Below are positions 52,580 to 56,563 of a stretch of DNA of 56,563 bases, piece after piece. Each line of letters starts with the position of its first letter. Within the stretch, counting starts at the first letter, position 1. The position numbers and the translations under genes were made by a program. The DNA comes from Chloroflexota bacterium (GTDB lineage: Bacteria > Chloroflexota > UBA6077 > FW602-bin22 > JACPRP01). The notes below the pieces were generated by a model, which made no database searches, was not told the origin of the DNA, and was given only the letters and a program-made list of their open reading frames with translations. Location of the stretch: positions 1 through 56,563 of the forward strand of contig JACPRP010000079.1 in assembly GCA_016189905.1 (NCBI GenBank), written 5' to 3'.

Positions 52580-53158
52580 GTGTTCGTCCCCATATTCGTC
52601 GCAATGGATGCGATCGGGGCAACGCCGCTGGTGATCGCACGGACTGGCGAACTCCCATTGGCGGAGGTGCGCCGTCAGCTCCGCGACGCGTTCCTCACGG
52701 CGCTCTCGCTCGGCACAATCTTCGCGTTGGATGGACGATGGTTCCTGGACGCGTCGGGCGTCGATGGGCCTGATTTCCTCATCGCAGGTGGCCTTATTCT
52801 ACTCACGCTCGCCGTGAGCGATCTGGTCGTCGGTGGAGGACACGAAGCGCGAGGAAGCCTGCCTCTGCCCGATCTAGGAGTCGTGCCGATCGGTACACCA
52901 CTGCCGGTCGGCCCCGCCACGCTGACCACGTTGTTGGTTCTGGTCGATCGCTACGGGATCGTGCTCACGGTGTTCGCGTTCGTGGTGAACCTGCTGATCG
53001 CGTGGTATCTGTTCCGGCGGGCTGCCAGCATCATCCAACTGTTTGGTCGCAACGGTCTGCGCGCCGCGTCGAAGGCGGCGAGCCTGCTACTCGCCGCGGT
53101 CGCTATCAAACTCATTCGCGAGGGAATAGCGGCGTTTCTACCACCAGCCGCCGGCTAA
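52580..53158 (+). CDS. MarC/SNARE-like integral membrane protein, shortened N-terminus
   Basis: The 192-residue protein has about five membrane helices and the MarC-family features VPIFVAMDAIGATPLVIA near the start, FLIAGGLILLTLAVSDLV, and VPIGTPLPVGPATLTTLLVLVDRYG in the middle. Normal MarC proteins have one more half-helix before FVPIF; here in-frame sequence upstream ends in TAA after only six more codons, and the first start codon is GTG 52580 with no clear ribosome-binding site. The frame upstream (KEYIDANAAKAARKAKAGEE, 52497-52560) is a different, orphan reading frame. It may be slightly truncated. Confidence 0.75.
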   Translation: MFVPIFVAMDAIGATPLVIARTGELPLAEVRRQLRDAFLTALSLGTIFALDGRWFLDASGVDGPDFLIAGGLILLTLAVSDLVVGGGHEARGSLPLPDLGVVPIGTPLPVGPATLTTLLVLVDRYGIVLTVFAFVVNLLIAWYLFRRAASIIQLFGRNGLRAASKAASLLLAAVAIKLIREGIAAFLPPAAG

Positions 53159-53179
53159 ATACAGCGACATAATATTTGC

Positions 53180-53213
53180 TCCCTGTTGGTCTGACAGGGA
53201 AGGTTTCAAACCT
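53180..53213. repeat. Two adjacent hairpins after the MarC-like gene
   Basis: TCCCTGT (53180-53186) pairs with ACAGGGA (53194-53200), and the next 13 bases, AGGTTTCAAACCT (53201-53213), are a palindrome around one C. They lie within the 409-base gap 53159-53567, which otherwise shows only the promoter at 53350. There is no T-run. Confidence 0.5.
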
Positions 53214-53349
53214 GCCCCTACCAGTAGACACTTTTCGCATCGGACTATTCAGACCGAAACGCCGGTTGTGACGCACCGACGCGCGCTGATGAGGATGGTA
53301 GGTTGAGAAGCTGCCTCTCAGTAAGGTATCATCAGCAGCCCAAAAAGCC

Positions 53350-53378
53350 TTGACAAGAGGCGGATCTAAGGATATTAT
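53350..53378 (+). promoter_or_regulatory. Strong sigma70 promoter of the TctC-like gene
   Basis: A perfect TTGACA (53350-53355) is followed after 17 bases by TATTAT (53373-53378). It lies about 190 bases ahead of the lipoprotein gene, implying an unusually long leader. I saw no known riboswitch in that leader. Confidence 0.7.
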
Positions 53379-53567
53379 GACACGCAAGCGTCAATGGTTA
53401 TTCCAACAAATTGCAATTTCGTCATCTCGGATCAGTTGTTTTTCTCCTCCGTGGCCGGGTAGGAGATCCTCTTAAGTTCGATCGAGTGTTGGCCAAGTAC
53501 AAGGCGACTCAGCGAACGCACACTTGCATAGCAAACATATCGTTATAACAAAATAAGGAGGTTCACT

Positions 53568-54608
53568 ATGCGAGAATGGATCGTCAGGCCAGTGGCGTTG
53601 ATTGGCATCCCGATCTTGGCCTTGGGACTATTCATCGGCTGTACCCAGGCACCCAAGGCAGACACCCCCGAGGAGTTCTACCGTGGCAAGACGGTCACCG
53701 GAGTGGTGCCGAGTACCCCAGGCGGCGGTACGGATCTTTTGATCCGGGCGGTCGCGCCATACCTGGCCAAGGAGATTGGCGCAACAGTCAAGATCGAGAA
53801 CCTGGCAACCGATGAAGGCGTGAACTGGGTGTACAACGAGGCCAAGCGAGACGGCCTCACCTTTGTCATCAACAGCAGCAATGCCCTATCTGGTAATGCC
53901 ATTCTCAAAGCACCCGGCGCTCAGTACGAGATAGATAAGTTCAATTATCTGGGCGACTTACACCCTGGCGCTACAGTTTTCAACATATCCCCACAAGCTC
54001 CGTATAAGACGTTGGCGGATCTGCGGCAAGCAAAGGGATTAAAAGTGGCGGCCAGTTCGGCCAGGGGAAGCTTGACGATCGGCGGAGCGGTGATGCTCGA
54101 GGTTTTGGGACTGGATGGCAAGGTTGTCACCGGCTACCAGGGCAACAAGAACGTGACGCTGGCGCTTGCGCGAGGCGAAGCGAATATCCAGGTCACCTCG
54201 GATGGCGGCGCCAAGCAAGACCAGGATAACGGCTATGTGATAACCCTGTTTATCGTGGGCGAGGATAGAAGCCTGGTGCTCCCGGATGTGCCGACGATGT
54301 TCGAGCTTGGCGAAAAGGTCCCGAAGGAACTCGAGACCGTGCACGCCTTTGTGGCCGCGCTGGGTTACGCTGCGGCCGTGCCGCCTGACGTTCCCCAGGA
54401 CCGGACTGACTACCTGAGGAAAGCATTGGAAAACCTCAGCAAGAACGACACCGCTATGCAGAGTGACGTGGCAAAGGCGATGGACGGTTGGGCCCCGTTT
54501 ATATCCGGCAAAGTGGTCCAGGACAAGATGATGGCCCTAGCGGCGAACAAGAATCTGGCGAACCAGTTAGATTCCCTTGTAAAGAAGTATAGCGTATCGC
54601 TTCAGTAA
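53568..54608 (+). CDS. TctC-family solute-binding lipoprotein
   Basis: The 346-residue protein has a lipoprotein signal (LIGIPILALGLFIGC, lipobox LFIGC, Cys25). The mature part follows the tripartite tricarboxylate transporter substrate-binding fold, with PSTPGGGTDLLIRAVAPYLAKEIGA near the start and KVAASSARGSLTIGGAVMLEVLG in the middle. The membrane components TctA and TctB are not next to it, so it is an orphan receptor or pairs with distant genes. AAGGAGG with a good spacer precedes the ATG. The ligand is unknown. Confidence 0.85.
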   Translation: MREWIVRPVALIGIPILALGLFIGCTQAPKADTPEEFYRGKTVTGVVPSTPGGGTDLLIRAVAPYLAKEIGATVKIENLATDEGVNWVYNEAKRDGLTFVINSSNALSGNAILKAPGAQYEIDKFNYLGDLHPGATVFNISPQAPYKTLADLRQAKGLKVAASSARGSLTIGGAVMLEVLGLDGKVVTGYQGNKNVTLALARGEANIQVTSDGGAKQDQDNGYVITLFIVGEDRSLVLPDVPTMFELGEKVPKELETVHAFVAALGYAAAVPPDVPQDRTDYLRKALENLSKNDTAMQSDVAKAMDGWAPFISGKVVQDKMMALAANKNLANQLDSLVKKYSVSLQ

Positions 54609-54713
54609 GCCCATTTCCCGAAGGCTATCTCTGACGCATACCCAGTGTTGGGTTGCTTGAATGATTTTGGGCAGGATGGAGTAATTGTCCAGGTAGGCGA
54701 GGGCTTGCAGCAC

Positions 54714-56555
54714 CTACTCCACCGTCACCGATTTCGCCAAGTTCCTGGGCTGGTCGACGTCGCAGCCTCGGCGGACGGCGATGTGGTAGGCGAGGAGCTG
54801 CAGGGGGACGACGGCCAGGATCGGGGTCAGATAGGCCGAGGTGTTGGGGATGTACAGGACGTGATCGACGTAGCTCTGAATCTCTTCGTCGCCGTCGCTG
54901 GCGATAGCGATCACGGTGCCGCGCCGCGCTTTGGCCTCTTTGACGTTGCTCGTGATCTTGTCGTAGACCTTATCGCGCGGCGCAATCGCCACCACGGGCA
55001 TATCTTCGTCGATCAAGGCTATCGGTCCGTGTTTCATCTCGCCGGCGGGGTAGCCTTCGGCGTGGATGTATGATATCTCCTTTAGCTTGAGCGCGCCTTC
55101 GAGCGCGATCGGATAGTTGATCCCACGCCCCAGATAGAGGAAGTTCTGTCGCTTGAAATAGATATCGGCTAGGGCCTCGCACTCGGCCTCACGGTTCAAC
55201 GTCTCCCCCACCAACTGCGGCAGCTCGGCCACATCCTGCAGCAGGCGCGCGAGATGCTGCTCGGATAGAGTGCGCCTGGCCTTGCCCAGGTAGAGCGCCA
55301 GAAGATACGCGGCGACCAACTGCGACGTGAAGGCTTTGGTGGAGGCGACGCCGATCTCAGGGCCCGCGTGGGTGTAGATCACGGCGTCGGACATTCGCGT
55401 CGCCTGGCTGCCGACGACGTTGACGATGCTCACGGTCTTCGCGCCAAGGCGTTTGGCCGCCTCCATCGAAATTAAGGTGTCGGCGGTCTCGCCGGACTGA
55501 GTGACGGCGACGACGAGCGTTCGCTCATTCACAAGTGGATCGCGGTAGTGGAACTCGGAGGCATAATCGATTTCGACAGGGATGCGCGCCATCTCCTCGA
55601 TCACGAACTTCCCAACCAGGCCGGCGTGGAGCGAGGTGCCGCAGGCGACGAAAACCACCTTACGAATGTTATCGATTTCGTCTTGCGAGAACCTCACATC
55701 CTCCAGATAGACATCGGGCGGCTGTAAGCCGATGCGGGTGCTGATCGTATCCGTCAACGAGCGCGGCTGCTCGTGAATCTCCTTCAGCATGAAATGCTTG
55801 TAGCCGCCTTTTGCCGCCGCCACGTGATCGAGCGCCACCACCTGCGGGACCTTGTCGACGGCTACGCCGCCGAGCGTCGAGCAAGTCAGTCCGGACCTCG
55901 TCACCACGGCCATCTCCTGGCTATCGAGGAACACCATCTTGCGGGTGTGGCCGAGAATCGCAGGCATATCCGAGGCGACGAACGTCTCGTCGTCGCCGAG
56001 GCCGATGACAACGCCTCCGGCATAGCCCAATCTGGCGGCAACGATCTTGCCTGGCTCGCAGACGCTCATCACCGCCACGGCGTTCGCTCCCCTTATCTGG
56101 CCCAACGCCTGGCGCACCGCCTCCTCGAGCGACAGGCCGGCGTCCACGAACTCCTCGACGAGGTGAACGATAACCTCCGTATCGGTCTCCGATGCGAAAC
56201 GGTGTCCGCGCCCCAAAAGCTCGCGTCGCAGCGAGAGATAGTTCTCGACGATGCCGTTATGAATGATGACCGTCTCACCCCGACAGTCCATGTGCGGATG
56301 AGCGTTGATTTCCGACGGTCTGCCGTGCGTTGCCCAGCGTGTATGGCCAATGCCGACGTTACCGGTAAGCGGGGACACATCCAGGACAGCGTCGAGGCTT
56401 CCCAGCTTACCCACCGCGCGTCGCAGCTCGATCTTCCCATTGTCCAACACGGCGATGCCCGCCGAATCGTAGCCACGGTATTCCAGGGTGCGAAGGCCAT
56501 CCAGAACCACCTTCGCCGCGTCTTTATCACCAATGTAACCCACTATGCCGCACAT
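54714..56555 (-). CDS. glmS: Glutamine-fructose-6-phosphate aminotransferase
   Basis: GlmS makes glucosamine-6-phosphate for peptidoglycan and other amino sugars. The 613-residue protein begins MCGIVGYIGD, so Cys becomes the N-terminal nucleophile of the class II glutaminase domain after Met removal. The SIS isomerase domains follow (FVACGTSLHAGLVGKF, VTQSGETADTLISM, LGRGINYPIALEGALKLKEISYIHAEGYPAGEMKHG). The C-terminus DVDQPRNLAKSVTVE is the conserved sugar-binding end, so the gene is complete. Any glmS ribozyme would lie beyond the window end at 56563. Confidence 0.97.
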   Translation of the reverse strand: MCGIVGYIGDKDAAKVVLDGLRTLEYRGYDSAGIAVLDNGKIELRRAVGKLGSLDAVLDVSPLTGNVGIGHTRWATHGRPSEINAHPHMDCRGETVIIHNGIVENYLSLRRELLGRGHRFASETDTEVIVHLVEEFVDAGLSLEEAVRQALGQIRGANAVAVMSVCEPGKIVAARLGYAGGVVIGLGDDETFVASDMPAILGHTRKMVFLDSQEMAVVTRSGLTCSTLGGVAVDKVPQVVALDHVAAAKGGYKHFMLKEIHEQPRSLTDTISTRIGLQPPDVYLEDVRFSQDEIDNIRKVVFVACGTSLHAGLVGKFVIEEMARIPVEIDYASEFHYRDPLVNERTLVVAVTQSGETADTLISMEAAKRLGAKTVSIVNVVGSQATRMSDAVIYTHAGPEIGVASTKAFTSQLVAAYLLALYLGKARRTLSEQHLARLLQDVAELPQLVGETLNREAECEALADIYFKRQNFLYLGRGINYPIALEGALKLKEISYIHAEGYPAGEMKHGPIALIDEDMPVVAIAPRDKVYDKITSNVKEAKARRGTVIAIASDGDEEIQSYVDHVLYIPNTSAYLTPILAVVPLQLLAYHIAVRRGCDVDQPRNLAKSVTVE

Positions 56556-56563
56556 GCCAGACC

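Noticed and set aside
53379..53475. Possible leader peptide (MTRKRQWLF...) upstream of the TctC gene
   Set aside because: Its ATG lies at the promoter's expected start site without room for a ribosome-binding site, and the peptide shows no attenuator pattern.

Overview
The window looks like a chromosomal contig from a moderately GC-rich bacterium, most likely a Chloroflexota (inference). The evidence is the PspA-PspAA/PspAB-HtpX envelope-stress set, a secreted protein ending in an LPLVFKN-type tail, a GH5_1/CBM3 endoglucanase, an MglA-like GTPase inside a purine operon, and a proton-type F1Fo ATP synthase beside murA and mreB. I found no rRNA, tRNA, CRISPR array, phage or transposase gene.

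Region 1 (1-20,100) is almost entirely minus strand and housekeeping. Reading in the direction of transcription it holds a dCMP deaminase, the complete ATP synthase operon (atpI-like, B, E, F, H, A, G, D, C), murA, mreB, purine genes purQ-purL-purF-purN, an MglA-like GTPase, an IMP-cyclohydrolase-only PurH, an FmdB zinc ribbon, dtd, a CBS-domain protein and an acyl-CoA ligase. PurS and the AICAR-transformylase half of PurH are absent here.

Region 2 (20,100-24,900) carries pspA-pspAA on plus, convergent with pspAB-htpX on minus, then a sulfite-oxidase-like molybdoenzyme and a GT4 glycosyltransferase.

Region 3 (24,900-36,200) is accessory. Two related miniature inverted-repeat elements (24,971-25,132 and 27,318-27,543) bracket a flavoprotein gene and a decayed DUF4258/YgiT toxin-antitoxin-like pair. 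A DHA2-type exporter, an endoglucanase, a 1,325-residue secreted beta-propeller protein and a radical-SAM gene fragment follow.

Region 4 (36,200-49,500) contains an orphan xanthine-dehydrogenase-type molybdenum subunit, a PAS histidine kinase, an MBL-fold hydrolase, a trmO gene interrupted by an in-frame TGA, a Ca2+/cation antiporter behind a probable yybP-ykoY manganese riboswitch with an intrinsic terminator, a B12-binding radical SAM protein, a LuxR-type two-component pair, and a CDGSH-Rieske fusion with a histidine-rich tail. Region 5 (49,500-56,563) has a DUF362 membrane protein, Hsp20, a MarC-like protein, an orphan TctC lipoprotein and glmS.

The most notable points are the trmO TGA followed by a SECIS-like hairpin with a GGUC loop, the paired MITEs, the CDGSH-Rieske fusion whose His-rich tail is encoded by a perfect 40-bp palindrome, the GTPase with altered catalytic positions in the purine operon, and several families of intergenic palindromes. 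All functional calls come from reading motifs by eye; no database search was run.
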